51,451 nt of DNA from Eubacterium sp. GTDB taxonomy: Bacteria > Bacillota > Clostridia > Lachnospirales > Lachnospiraceae. Positions 33,882-42,865 of the stretch are shown here, piece by piece. The DNA lies in contig JALEKC010000140.1 in assembly GCA_022769325.1 (NCBI GenBank), positions 1 through 51,451 on the forward strand, read 5' to 3'. The notes beneath the pieces were generated by a model that was not told where the DNA came from, ran no database searches, and saw only the letters and a list, made by a program, of their open reading frames with translations. Every line of letters starts with the position of its first letter. Position 1 is the stretch's first letter. The translations under genes and the position numbers were made by a program.

Positions 33882-34706
33882 TTAGCTTCCAACCAAAGCC
33901 AATTCCTGCCTCATGGCATGATGAAACAATGCTACCGTTTCTTTTGCTGCCTGCATAAATGGATAATTTACATTTTCACTTGTACAATTCCAATTTCGCA
34001 GCAGAAAAGATACGACACTACCCTTTGTCAACGCATCTGCAAATCGCCGGTTATGGGGAATGGTTCCCACTCTGTTCCCAGGCAGATGATAACTTTGCAC
34101 AATGGTACTTTTCGTAATGACAGATTCCTCACAATAATTTCCTATTACATAAAAAGCTTTTTTTTGAATTTCCGAGAAATTTCGGAAGAAATGAGATAAC
34201 AATTGAAAATTTTGACATAGATTAACCACAACCAAATCAACTTCCTGCAAAATTCGCCTGGAACTTTCCAACGTTGTGGATGATAAATCTACGATGACAT
34301 TTCCCAGATAAGATTCCAATAAATTCAAAATCTCTCCGGTCTGACGACATAGTCGGTATTCCAACAAATCCTGATTCAATCCTCCTGTAGGCAGATAAAA
34401 TACTCTCTGATCATAAACTGACAGACAAGTACGATATACCATGTCTGCATTGACAATGCCATGGTCACTGTTACAAAAAGATAAAACTCTTCCCAAACCA
34501 TTTTCAATAAAATAGGACTGTTTTTCATGTAATATATCATAGGAATTTGGATTAAGAAATGTACTGCCAAGATTATTCATGCTTACATGGTTCTCGAACA
34601 ATACCATCTTTGACGGCTCTGTAATAGCCGATAAGATACTGATACAGGAAAGATTTCCTGTCACTCCTGATTTACCCGGCGAATTGCTCCAAAAAGCAAT
34701 TTTCAC
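33882..34706 (-). CDS. MinD/ParA/CpaE-like protein with atypical P-loop
   Basis: A 274-residue protein with the overall order of a SIMIBI-class ATPase. It has an N-terminal beta strand and loop (KIAFWSNSPGKSGVTGNLSCI), a switch-like YLPTGGLNQDLLE, VIVDLSS (strand plus Asp, about residues 135-141), and DLVVVNLCQNFQLL. The deviant Walker A would normally read KGGVGKTT; here the residues are SPGKSGVTGNL, so the signature Lys-Gly-Gly and Lys-Thr are absent or shuffled. It may bind nucleotide poorly or not at all. There are no membrane segments. The start is GTG with AGGAAAG or GGAGG upstream. The function is unknown; CpaE-like proteins act in localisation of secretion or pilus systems, none of which is seen here. 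Confidence 0.6.
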   Translation of the reverse strand: MKIAFWSNSPGKSGVTGNLSCISILSAITEPSKMVLFENHVSMNNLGSTFLNPNSYDILHEKQSYFIENGLGRVLSFCNSDHGIVNADMVYRTCLSVYDQRVFYLPTGGLNQDLLEYRLCRQTGEILNLLESYLGNVIVDLSSTTLESSRRILQEVDLVVVNLCQNFQLLSHFFRNFSEIQKKAFYVIGNYCEESVITKSTIVQSYHLPGNRVGTIPHNRRFADALTKGSVVSFLLRNWNCTSENVNYPFMQAAKETVALFHHAMRQELALVGS

Positions 34707-34759
34707 CTTTCCTAACCTCCTTTTGTTCGGTGGAATAAACCTATCATACCACGCAAAAG

Positions 34760-34800
34760 AAAAAAAGTAAATTGTTAATGCTATACAAAAAACAATCTAC
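34760..34800 (-). terminator. Terminator after the 34.8-38.0 kb operon
   Basis: GTAGATTGTT and AACAATTTAC pair (one G-U) and are followed on the minus strand by a run of T. It ends the operon DUF5662-GHL10-PAP2-membrane protein. Confidence 0.75.
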
Positions 34801-34814
34801 TTTTTTATATCATA

Positions 34815-35495
34815 TTACAACTTTTCTTTCTTATCCCGATACTTTCTCTCACGAATACTCACAACCGGACTCCGTCCCAGATATTTTTTGGTAAACAAAA
34901 GGGAAATCCCGTAAAATAGCACAAAAACTGTCATAATAATCCGATAGACCCGGTTTACGCCACCATGACCTACAAAGGTTAAAAAGGTCATATAAACCCT
35001 AGCTATCGCCGTAATCCACCAGCTAAATAATATTCGGGTATTGGTGGCACGGTTTGCCAAATCATCTGTCATTCCTACCGTACAGTATAAGATAAAGTAT
35101 TCCATGGCAAGTTCTGCCACTGCATAACCAAAATAAACAACCAAAATCCAGATTACAAGTTTGGGACCCTGCTCAATAAATCCAGTGAAAGGAAGTAACA
35201 CCGACAGTCCCATAGCCACAAGGGAAAGTACCATCCCTTTGATAAATTCTTTGTTCTTTTTTACCAGCATACATCCGCCGATAAAGAGCAATAAACATCC
35301 TATGGCATCCGGCAACAAATCTATCTTTACCTGATTTCCCAGGATATTTCCCGTGGTATACAGCTGAATAGAAGGACTCAATTCATGAGTACCCACGGTT
35401 CCATCCACATGAAATGCCGGATAAGGCATATCCAGTACATGCCATAGGTCAATTCCTGTTATCATCAATCCAATTGCAATTATTATCACTGCCAT
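34815..35495 (-). CDS. Integral membrane protein, unknown function
   Basis: A 226-residue protein with about six hydrophobic spans (AVIIIAIGLMITGIDLW, AIGCLLLFIGGCMLV, GMVLSLVAMGLSVLLPF, LVIWILVVYFGYAVAELAM, LFSWWITAIARVYMTFL, IIMTVFVLFYGISLLF) and a basic C-terminal tail. The RBS GAGAGG lies 8 nt before the ATG. It lies 12 bp after the PAP2 phosphatase, in the same operon. I do not recognise the family. Confidence 0.72.
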   Translation of the reverse strand: MAVIIIAIGLMITGIDLWHVLDMPYPAFHVDGTVGTHELSPSIQLYTTGNILGNQVKIDLLPDAIGCLLLFIGGCMLVKKNKEFIKGMVLSLVAMGLSVLLPFTGFIEQGPKLVIWILVVYFGYAVAELAMEYFILYCTVGMTDDLANRATNTRILFSWWITAIARVYMTFLTFVGHGGVNRVYRIIMTVFVLFYGISLLFTKKYLGRSPVVSIRERKYRDKKEKL

Positions 35496-35507
35496 AACGA
35501 TTACCTC

Positions 35508-36062
35508 TCATTTCTTTATTGTTTTTCTGTTTTTCCACCAATCACTGACAACTGCTTTTTCCACACAATAAATACTAATCATGGCAAGAATCGTCCCCAA
35601 AAGGATTCCAGCAAATATATCTGTTGGATAATGTACATAAAAGTATAAACGGGATGCCATCATAACCACTGCCAATATCCAAGCAAGGATTCCATATTTC
35701 CGGTTCCAATGCCAGATACAGATACTGGCTGCCACGGAAGAAAAAGTATGTCCGGACGGAAAAGAATAGTCTTTAGGTATGGCTATCAACATCTGGATAT
35801 CATGAATTATGTGACAAGGCCGCGGTCTGGCAATCAGATTTTTCAAAATCCCATTGCCAAAAATAAGACATAACAATAAGGAAAACAATACCATACAACC
35901 ATATTTCTTTTCTTTCAAAGCAAATAGCATAAGGAATCCAAAGATAATCCATATTATACCGGCTTCTCCCAATTTGGTAATAATCATAAATATTTTTGTC
36001 AGGGCATCGTTATGAATCTGTTGAAACCATTGTAAGATTGTTTCATCCAAATAATCAATCAA
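35508..36062 (-). CDS. PAP2-family membrane phosphatase
   Basis: Lipid phosphatase, probably acting on undecaprenyl pyrophosphate or phosphatidate-type lipids. The three catalytic motifs are present: KNLIARPRP (about residues 71-79), SFPSGHTFSSVA (about 97-108, with the catalytic His) and YFYVHYPTDIFAGILLG (about 141-157). Five or six spans, 184 residues. The start is TTG 36062, immediately after the stop of the GHL10 gene, with GAGG 8 nt upstream. It is translationally linked to that gene. Confidence 0.88.
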   Translation of the reverse strand: MIDYLDETILQWFQQIHNDALTKIFMIITKLGEAGIIWIIFGFLMLFALKEKKYGCMVLFSLLLCLIFGNGILKNLIARPRPCHIIHDIQMLIAIPKDYSFPSGHTFSSVAASICIWHWNRKYGILAWILAVVMMASRLYFYVHYPTDIFAGILLGTILAMISIYCVEKAVVSDWWKNRKTIKK

Positions 36063-37487
36063 TTAAATATCCTCCGTTCTTACTTTTATGGATACTTTTT
36101 TCCCCGCCTTTTGTACTGTAAATTTTACGATACCTGCCTTTTTCACCCGAATGGTGCCTTTATTGGTGATGGATGCCACAGACGGATTGGAACTTTTCCA
36201 AACCACACTCTGGCCCAGTCTGGAAGGCCAAACCGTTGTCTGAAGACGCGTGGTCTCCCCGGTTTTTACCTTCTTTACTTTTATCTTTGCAATCCGGGAA
36301 AGCATATTATTCACTTCATATCTACATGCTTTTTTATACAGACTTTCATAACTGAACAAAATATAACCATTTGTCTTCTGACTTCTCCGAATCTTACTAA
36401 TCTGGCTGGCAATCACTTTCTTGCTTTTACGCCATCCCCGGTCAGAAGCATCTCGCATACCACCACGATACAACGCAAGTCCGATATACATTGGGACATT
36501 TCCTTTATTTAATTTTTTCCATTTGGCAAAACGATTGTCAAACATCCGCACTGTCTTAGTGCCGGTACGATATGAATTGGACCAGTAAATCTGTGGCACA
36601 ATGTAGTCCAGATACCCCGGAGCTTTCATCCAGGTTTTTACATCTGCTCCCAGGGATTCACTGTATTCCACATTTCCCGCCGGACTGATTCCAAAAAGGA
36701 GCTTTGGATTTTGCTCTTTTATGCTGATATACACCTTCTTAACCATATTATTTACATTGGCTTTCTTTTGTTTATTGGATAATGAGGCATACTTTTTATA
36801 TTGTTTATGTCCCTTTCCCGGATAAAAGTAATCATCAAAATGGATGCCATCCACCGGATAATTATCAATCACTTCGCGTACTGCCAGAAGAATCCGGCTT
36901 GTGGTGGCCTTTTTGGAAGGATCATATATTTTTTTCTGCGTGATGCGATAGGGATTCATCCAGGCATGAAATTGAATCCCATATCTATGTGCACTTTCAA
37001 CAAGAATAGCCAAAGGGTCATAATTTGGCTTCTTTTTTCCCATATAAGAACTAAATTTAAAATTATCCGACAGCCAGATGGCATCATCAAATGCCCTCAC
37101 ATGAAAAAATACGGCATTACAGCCATTACTTTTTATCTTTTGAAATAATTTGTCGGCGTTTTTGCGAAAAACCTTCTCTGACTTATCTTTTAATCCTGCT
37201 TTTTTATACTCATAAAATGCCACCCATACACCTCGTAATTCCTCTGTTACAGGAGCCGGAGTAAAAACGGGCTCCGGGGTCTTGGTTACTGCCGGAGTAG
37301 GGCTTTCGCTGGCCACAGGGGATGCAGATGGCGTCGGCACAAAGGTTTCAACCCCTCCGGTTTCCGGCTGTAACGTAGGCGCCGGTGTAGCCGCTTCTAC
37401 CCATTTATCTTCCTGAATCATCGGCATCATAGCTGCCGAAACTGCCACAATCAAAAGAAGAACCATCCATTTTTTTATCTGTTTCAC
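36063..37487 (-). CDS. Secreted GHL10-family glycoside hydrolase-like protein with Big_2 domain
   Basis: A 474-residue exported protein. It has a signal segment (MVLLLIVAVSAAMMPMI), a Thr/Pro/Ser-rich linker (about 33-82), a GHL10 (DUF187) TIM-barrel domain (about 85-385; LRGVWVAFYEY, GCNAVFFHVRAF, GIQFHAWMNPYRI, YPVDGIHFDDYFYP), and a C-terminal bacterial Ig-like Big_2 domain (about 395-474; SSNPSVASITNKGTIRVKKAG). GHL10 relatives are thought to cleave glycans or peptidoglycan-linked sugars, but specificity is not known. Start GTG 37487 with GGAG 9 nt upstream. It sits just before the PAP2 gene, suggesting envelope remodelling. Confidence 0.85.
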   Translation of the reverse strand: MKQIKKWMVLLLIVAVSAAMMPMIQEDKWVEAATPAPTLQPETGGVETFVPTPSASPVASESPTPAVTKTPEPVFTPAPVTEELRGVWVAFYEYKKAGLKDKSEKVFRKNADKLFQKIKSNGCNAVFFHVRAFDDAIWLSDNFKFSSYMGKKKPNYDPLAILVESAHRYGIQFHAWMNPYRITQKKIYDPSKKATTSRILLAVREVIDNYPVDGIHFDDYFYPGKGHKQYKKYASLSNKQKKANVNNMVKKVYISIKEQNPKLLFGISPAGNVEYSESLGADVKTWMKAPGYLDYIVPQIYWSNSYRTGTKTVRMFDNRFAKWKKLNKGNVPMYIGLALYRGGMRDASDRGWRKSKKVIASQISKIRRSQKTNGYILFSYESLYKKACRYEVNNMLSRIAKIKVKKVKTGETTRLQTTVWPSRLGQSVVWKSSNPSVASITNKGTIRVKKAGIVKFTVQKAGKKVSIKVRTEDI

Positions 37488-37506
37488 GTCATGTCACTCC
37501 ATTCCA

Positions 37507-38043
37507 CTAATAGTCTTTTAATTTCCGAATATAAGCAAAGGTTTCCTTTTCCCCCTTTTCTTTTAACATCGTCAAAAGAGATTCAATTAATTCTGAGGTT
37601 TCCGGATGAATCATCCGGCAATATTTCCCTTTTTCAAAATAAGCCAATGGCATATCCTGGGTATATCCTTTCCCATAATATATCTTACTGGCCGCCACCC
37701 GGTCACAGAACATCTCTTTTACATAACGAATGGGCATTTTAACCGGTTCTTTAAAACGTGTCTTTGGATTGTAATCCTGCCAATATTCAAAATGATGTTT
37801 ATTCCGTCCCTGATGATGCATCCAGGCAATGGAATAGCCATTGACTTCTCTCTCTTCTGCATTGGGACTTCGTGTTCCCTGATAATATCTTGCTCCCGGT
37901 ATAAATTCTGTCGGACTGTACTTGGATAAATCATGTCGCAATCCTTGCCAGAAAATACCTGCATGATAACAATTACGTATTACCTGATGGCGGTGTTTTG
38001 TAATTGTGCAAAAATGTTTCCATATATTCATCTTTCTCACCAT
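37507..38043 (-). CDS. DUF5662-family protein
   Basis: A 178-residue soluble protein matching the DUF5662 pattern as I remember it: MNIWKHFCTITKHRHQVIRNC at the start, GLRHDLSKYSPTEF, and WMHHQGRNKHHFEYWQDY. The many His, Asp and Trp residues suggest a metal-binding helical fold, but no activity is known. ATG 38043 (AAGG 4 nt upstream) and ATG 38031 are both possible. It is the first gene of the GHL10-PAP2 operon and has a promoter directly upstream. Confidence 0.8.
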   Translation of the reverse strand: MVRKMNIWKHFCTITKHRHQVIRNCYHAGIFWQGLRHDLSKYSPTEFIPGARYYQGTRSPNAEEREVNGYSIAWMHHQGRNKHHFEYWQDYNPKTRFKEPVKMPIRYVKEMFCDRVAASKIYYGKGYTQDMPLAYFEKGKYCRMIHPETSELIESLLTMLKEKGEKETFAYIRKLKDY

Positions 38044-38066
38044 TTTTCCTTTTTATTATCATTTCT

Positions 38067-38095
38067 ATGATACCAAAGAACTTTTTTTTTGGCAA
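38067..38095 (-). promoter_or_regulatory. Promoter of the DUF5662-GHL10-PAP2 operon
   Basis: TTGCCA (38090-38095) and TATCAT (38067-38072), spacing 17 bp. Confidence 0.65.
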
Positions 38096-38121
38096 TAGAA
38101 AGAAGAAGAAAAATCTTTCCA

Positions 38122-38180
38122 TAAAAAGAAGCTACAAACCAACATAATGCTCTTGCTTCTGTTGATTTATAGCCTCTTCT
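38122..38180 (-). terminator. Terminator of the Big_2 surface protein gene
   Basis: Long stem of AGAAG-CTACAAACCAACA type arms (38127-38144 and 38160-38180) with G-U pairs, followed on minus by TTTTTAT. Confidence 0.7.
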
Positions 38181-38235
38181 ATTTTTTGTATCTTGTAACC
38201 ACTATATCATGTCACCAAGATATTCCTATCTGTAT

Positions 38236-40626
38236 TTATTCTCCCGGAGTATCATTCACATCCTGGGTAATTTTGAAAGACCTATAAGAATCGATATCGC
38301 CGTCTCCTACAAAATAGGTCTGACCAGCTGTCAATTCTACACTTTCATATCCTAAATTATTTCCGTTTGCATCATAGAAACTTACGGAACTATTACTATT
38401 ATTGATGGTATACTTTCCTGTCGCTTTCGGTACGAATTTGAATGCACTATAGGTGTCATTTTCATATCCGGATACATAGGTTTTCTGCAGGTAGTATGAA
38501 GAGCCATCTGCAGATGCCTGATATGTAGTATCCTTTGCAGCGGCATAAGTACAAGAATACGTATCTGATGCATTCTGGCTTACTACAGTCTCTGTTACCA
38601 TTGTCTGTACAGGAGCATTTGCCACGTTGGCAGTTGCCGTAAATTTCTTCACGGTTTTGGTTTCTGTATAAGTCACAGTTCCACCATTGAACCAGTCATA
38701 GGTACCAGTGCGTGTTGTGTCACCATAATAACTTGTTTCACCGGATTCCAATGCATAATTTCCGGCTTTCAAATAGATATTGGCACCATATCCCAGTCTC
38801 TCGTGATTGGAGTACCATGTCACATCACTCAAAGAAATGTTTTTGTCATTTGTCACCAATGCAACTTTATAAAGTGGCAATGTGATGTCAAATCCGGATT
38901 TAGATACGCTTAAATCTTGTTTGTAAAGATAATTTACAGCTTTTGCATTATCAGAATAATCACTATCGTCATTGTAGCTTGCTTCGATATCATAAGTACC
39001 CGCAGAAACGGTTGCAGAATAAGCACCATCTTTGTCTGTAGTAGTACTTGTGTATGTCATATAACGATCGGCGCGATTCTTATTGTCATATGAAATTTCA
39101 GCATTTGGAATGGCATTTCCAGCTGCATCTTTTACCATACCTACAATAGATACACCTTGTGCTACATGGATAACAACCGGAATATCACATGCCAATGCGG
39201 CATTATTCCTATCCACCACATGAAGGGTAACGGTATAGTTACCAGCTGCTACAAGGCGCGCACTGATTTCTCCATCATCGGAAGAACCATCGGATTCCAC
39301 ATCTGTAAATTTAGCTGCAGCACCGGTATCCCCAACGATAGTATATCGATAACTACCGCTTCCACCAACAACCGTTGGTTCTACATATACATTGTTACCC
39401 TCTGAAGTAGTAGCCAATGTGTAAACCGGATTTGCTGCACCAACAATCTTGTCCTTCGCTCCAACCAGGAAAGTGATGGTTTTTGTCATGGTATTACCCA
39501 TCTCATCTTTTGCTGTCATGGTAGCAACTGTAGTTCCAGATGCAGAAGGAGTTCCTTTGACATAAATGGAATTTCCTTTTACTTCATATGTAAGTCCGGC
39601 TGGAAGTCCGGTCAATGTATAAGAAGAATATCCATCTTCATAGAAGCCAAAGGACTTTGTATCATATTCATTTACTTCCCAGGTAGAAATGGCATCTGCA
39701 GTATATGCACACAAAGGCTCAGAATATTTTTTCTCCATAGATTTTACGGAACCAGGAAGAACCGGAATTGTAACTTTTACATAAGTATTGGTACTAATGC
39801 GATTGTCGCTGTTTACAACAATGGTATAATTTTTGTTATCCGCTGTTGTCATACTGTCAATCTTCAACTGACGATTGTAAGCACCATCAACATTTGCCTT
39901 ATTACTTACCTGAACATTTCCTGCGCTCAATGCCATAGCACGGTCCAAAGAGAACGTGATGGTCTGTGCATTCTGGACATCCATTGCTACAAGATTGATA
40001 TTATTTTTTACAGTCACTTTGCAAGTTGCTTTTTTACCGGAACCATCGGCAGCTTTTGCTGTAATTGTGGTTGTACCGGCAGCTTTTGCAGTCACTTTAC
40101 CCTTGGAAGAAACAACGGCAACTTTTTTATTGGAAGATGTCCAGTCAATCTTTGTGCTGGTATTCTTCGTAGGAGTTGCTTTTGCTTTCAACTGCTTTGT
40201 CTCTCCGATGGAAAGGCTTGCACGCTTTACATTTAATGTCACTTTTTTGATGGCTGCTTTCTTTACAACCACACGAATGCTTGCTTTTTTATTTTTTGCT
40301 TTTTTGGAAATTACCGTAATTTTAGTTTTTCCCGGTTTTACACCTTTTACAACACCTTTGCTATTTACGGATGCAATCTTACTATTTGCTGATTTGTAAG
40401 ATACTTTTTTGTTGGCACTCTTATTGGGAGATACCGTAACCTGACTGGACAGTTTCACTTTCTTTCCTTTGGCAATATAAGCCACTTTGCCGGATGGAGA
40501 AGTAACTGTCACTTTTTTTACTTTAACTTTAGCTGCAGATGCTTCTGGAGCAGCGACGGCTGTCATGCCCAAAACCATTGCTAAAGATAAAGTGCCTGTC
40601 AAAGCCTTTTTCACGAACTTTCTCAT
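38236..40626 (-). CDS. Large secreted protein with Big_2 and carboxypeptidase-regulatory-like domains
   Basis: A 796-residue extracellular protein. It has a clear signal peptide (KKALTGTLSLAMVLGMTAVAAPEASAA). Two Big_2-like domains follow (about 35-122 and 125-206; YKSANSKIASVNSKGVVKGVKPGKTKITV, WTSSNKKVAVVSSKGKVTAKAAGTTTITA), then a Big/Ig-like middle (about 210-500), a carboxypeptidase-regulatory-like unit (GMVKDAAGNAIPNAEISYDN, about 510-600) and Tyr/Asp-rich beta segments to the end. There is no LPXTG or membrane anchor. Such proteins are often abundant surface or adhesin-like proteins in Lachnospiraceae. It is monocistronic, with its own promoter and terminator. RBS AGGGGGA precedes the ATG. 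Confidence 0.85.
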   Translation of the reverse strand: MRKFVKKALTGTLSLAMVLGMTAVAAPEASAAKVKVKKVTVTSPSGKVAYIAKGKKVKLSSQVTVSPNKSANKKVSYKSANSKIASVNSKGVVKGVKPGKTKITVISKKAKNKKASIRVVVKKAAIKKVTLNVKRASLSIGETKQLKAKATPTKNTSTKIDWTSSNKKVAVVSSKGKVTAKAAGTTTITAKAADGSGKKATCKVTVKNNINLVAMDVQNAQTITFSLDRAMALSAGNVQVSNKANVDGAYNRQLKIDSMTTADNKNYTIVVNSDNRISTNTYVKVTIPVLPGSVKSMEKKYSEPLCAYTADAISTWEVNEYDTKSFGFYEDGYSSYTLTGLPAGLTYEVKGNSIYVKGTPSASGTTVATMTAKDEMGNTMTKTITFLVGAKDKIVGAANPVYTLATTSEGNNVYVEPTVVGGSGSYRYTIVGDTGAAAKFTDVESDGSSDDGEISARLVAAGNYTVTLHVVDRNNAALACDIPVVIHVAQGVSIVGMVKDAAGNAIPNAEISYDNKNRADRYMTYTSTTTDKDGAYSATVSAGTYDIEASYNDDSDYSDNAKAVNYLYKQDLSVSKSGFDITLPLYKVALVTNDKNISLSDVTWYSNHERLGYGANIYLKAGNYALESGETSYYGDTTRTGTYDWFNGGTVTYTETKTVKKFTATANVANAPVQTMVTETVVSQNASDTYSCTYAAAKDTTYQASADGSSYYLQKTYVSGYENDTYSAFKFVPKATGKYTINNSNSSVSFYDANGNNLGYESVELTAGQTYFVGDGDIDSYRSFKITQDVNDTPGE

Positions 40627-40673
40627 ATTGAAGTTCCCCCTTATCTTTTATTCTGTGGTTACCCACACCGAAA

Positions 40674-40702
40674 AGTATAACATCTTTTGACTGGCTTTGC
40701 AA
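40674..40702 (-). promoter_or_regulatory. Promoter of the Big_2 surface protein
   Basis: TTGCAA (40697-40702) and TATACT (40674-40679), spacing 17 bp, lying between the DJ-1 stop and the surface gene. Confidence 0.7.
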
Positions 40703-40703
40703 C

Positions 40704-41261
40704 CTACATATTATACATAAATACAATTTGGTTTCGAATTTCTTCTGCCTTTTCTTCGGATACCAGTTTGCGAATGAGCTGGAAACCAAATTCCATGGAA
40801 GTACCAAGCCCCCGGCTTGTAATTACATTTCCGTCTACCACCACCGGTTCCTCCACTACTTCTGCACCGATTAATTTATCTTCAAATCCTGGATAACAGG
40901 TCGCCCTTTTTCCTTCCAAAATTCCACATTTTCCAAGAACCGACGGGGCTGCACAGATAGCTGCTACAATCTTCCCATCCCGATTCATTTGTTTTAATGC
41001 CCCGGTCACTGCCACATCCACTCCGAGATTCATGGTTCCCGGCATTCCCCCCGGAATGATAATGGCATCTTCTTCTTTTAATTGAATATGGGATAATTTG
41101 GTATCCATGACAACGGAGATACCATGGGATCCGGTCACTGTCATTTCATCATTGATGGAAACCAGTCGAATGTCTACACCGGCACGTTTCAATAAATCCA
41201 CCGTCATCAAGGCTTCCACTTCTTCATATCCGTTTGCAAATAACATGACTGCTTTTTTCAT
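40704..41261 (-). CDS. DJ-1/PfpI-family protein
   Basis: A 185-residue protein of the DJ-1/ThiJ class. The nucleophile elbow is visible as AAICAAPSVLGKCGI (Cys about 106), with FANGYEEVEAL near the N-terminus (Glu that pairs with the Cys) and IIIPGGMPG. Relatives act as deglycases, chaperones or proteases; the sequence does not decide among these. RBS AGGAGG before ATG 41261. Likely the last gene of the murI operon, 19 bp after the pseudouridine synthase. Confidence 0.9.
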   Translation of the reverse strand: MKKAVMLFANGYEEVEALMTVDLLKRAGVDIRLVSINDEMTVTGSHGISVVMDTKLSHIQLKEEDAIIIPGGMPGTMNLGVDVAVTGALKQMNRDGKIVAAICAAPSVLGKCGILEGKRATCYPGFEDKLIGAEVVEEPVVVDGNVITSRGLGTSMEFGFQLIRKLVSEEKAEEIRNQIVFMYNM

Positions 41262-41280
41262 CTTCTTTTCCTCCTGAAAT

Positions 41281-42243
41281 CTATATTTTCTTTATTTTAT
41301 TTACAATTTCTTCTTCTATCTCCTCTGCCAAAAAAGTCTTCGGTATGGGAGCAAAAAAATGACCTTCGGATATCTTTTCGAATGGCCTGTCAAGTTTTGG
41401 AAAAACCAATTCATAGGCATGTAAAAGCTGCCATGGCACCCCGGGATAACCACCTCCATATTTGGTATCCCCCAGGATAGGATGTCCCAGACTGCTCAAA
41501 TGACTTCGAATCTGATGTGGCTTTCCTGTCATCAAATGAACTCTTAAAAGGGTCATTTTTTTGGCTGTCACAAGGGGTTCATAGCCCGTTTTTATAAAAG
41601 AACTCCCCTTTTTTTCTTCTTGAAATATCTTCACGGTATTGGTTTTCGAATCTTTCAAAAGATAGCCTTCCACCACCTTGGATTCTGTCATCCTTCCTTT
41701 CACAATGGCTAGATAATATTTTTCAATTTCCCGCCTCCGGAATAATTCTGACATTTTCTGCAGGGCCGCAAGGGTTTTTCCCGCCACAACAATCCCACTT
41801 GTATTGCGGTCCAGACGATTACAAATTCCCGGGGAAAATCCCGGCTCACATCCCACATATTGCTGTAGTAGCTCTACGAGACTTTCGTCCTCCGGCCGCG
41901 CTTTTTGTGAAAGCAGCCCCGCCGGTTTATTGATAAGAAGAATCTGTTCATCTTCGTAGATAATGGGAAAAGCCGCTTTGGCAACTTTTGCTGCTTTCAT
42001 TGTTTTCTCTCTCCGGATTGTTTCCCCACAAAATTTTTCAAGGGTTTCCTCGGAAAAAAACAAAGTAATCACATCTCCCAGTTCCAGTTTTTCATTGCCC
42101 AGGGCCTTTTTCCCATTTAATGTTATATTTTTTTTTCGAAGCATTTTATACAAAAAGCTTTTGGATGCCTCACACAAATATTTTTGCAAGAACTTGTCCA
42201 AACGCTGTCCGCATTGATTGGTGGTAATCTCTATCTGCCGCAC
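41281..42243 (-). CDS. RluA-family pseudouridine synthase
   Basis: Isomerises uridine in 23S rRNA or tRNA. The S4 domain is at the N-terminus (QRLDKFLQKYLCEASKSFLYKMLRKKNITLNGK, about 13-45). The catalytic motif CNRLDRNTSGIVVAGKT (about 141-157; Asp is the nucleophile) and GKPHQIRSHLSSLGHPILGDTKYGG (about 241-265) are intact. Length of 320 fits RluC/RluD. Start is GTG 42243. It lies downstream of the unknown membrane protein and M23 peptidase. Exact target site unknown. Confidence 0.93.
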   Translation of the reverse strand: MRQIEITTNQCGQRLDKFLQKYLCEASKSFLYKMLRKKNITLNGKKALGNEKLELGDVITLFFSEETLEKFCGETIRREKTMKAAKVAKAAFPIIYEDEQILLINKPAGLLSQKARPEDESLVELLQQYVGCEPGFSPGICNRLDRNTSGIVVAGKTLAALQKMSELFRRREIEKYYLAIVKGRMTESKVVEGYLLKDSKTNTVKIFQEEKKGSSFIKTGYEPLVTAKKMTLLRVHLMTGKPHQIRSHLSSLGHPILGDTKYGGGYPGVPWQLLHAYELVFPKLDRPFEKISEGHFFAPIPKTFLAEEIEEEIVNKIKKI

Positions 42244-42261
42244 GTATCCTTCCCTTTCTTC

Positions 42262-42837
42262 TTATACTGCTATCACAAGCAAATCATGTACTACCTTTTC
42301 CTGCACGGAATCCTTTTCCGTTGTAGTGGGATTTCCCTGCTTTTTTAACCTATCATAGAAGGCTTTTTCGCTATCCAGAAGATGGACCTGATATCCCCGG
42401 GAAGAAGCAGAAATTGTCTCCTTGAGATAGGTCTTGACATAATCATCCTCCATCTTTTTGTTTCCTTTGATTCCATATACATTTTTATTCATAACAATCA
42501 CAAAATCAAGTGCCATTACTTTTTCCGTGGACGTAAATACATAATCTGTCAAAAGGTCTGCCCCTTCCGGTAAAGCTCCTTTCATACGGTCAAACTGCTC
42601 TTTTCCCACAGAATGTCTGGGCATCATAAGTACCAAGGCAATTACCCGCTTGGCCGCCGGCAATACCATTAAGATTCCCAGAACCGTAAATAGATTGGCA
42701 CGGGTTTTATGCACAAGCAAACCAACGAAAAATAATCCGATACCGATTGCCACAAAAAGAAGCAGCATCCCAAATTGAAATTTCTTCTGTTTTCTGATAT
42801 AACCAAACTGACCTTTGGTTCCTTTCCATCGTTCCAT
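42262..42837 (-). CDS. Conserved membrane protein, unknown function
   Basis: 191 residues. A basic N-terminus is followed by two hydrophobic spans (FGMLLLFVAIGIGLFFVGLLV and LFTVLGILMVLPAAKRVIALVLMM) and a cytoplasmic domain of about 115 residues with no recognised motif (DLLTDYVFTSTEKVMALDFVIVMN, GYQVHLLDSEKAFYDRLKKQ). The gene sits between the M23 peptidase and the RluA-type synthase with short gaps, so it is part of the murI operon. I do not know the family. Confidence 0.7.
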   Translation of the reverse strand: MERWKGTKGQFGYIRKQKKFQFGMLLLFVAIGIGLFFVGLLVHKTRANLFTVLGILMVLPAAKRVIALVLMMPRHSVGKEQFDRMKGALPEGADLLTDYVFTSTEKVMALDFVIVMNKNVYGIKGNKKMEDDYVKTYLKETISASSRGYQVHLLDSEKAFYDRLKKQGNPTTTEKDSVQEKVVHDLLVIAV

Positions 42838-42865
42838 CCTGCATCCATCCTTTTCTAATCCTTGT

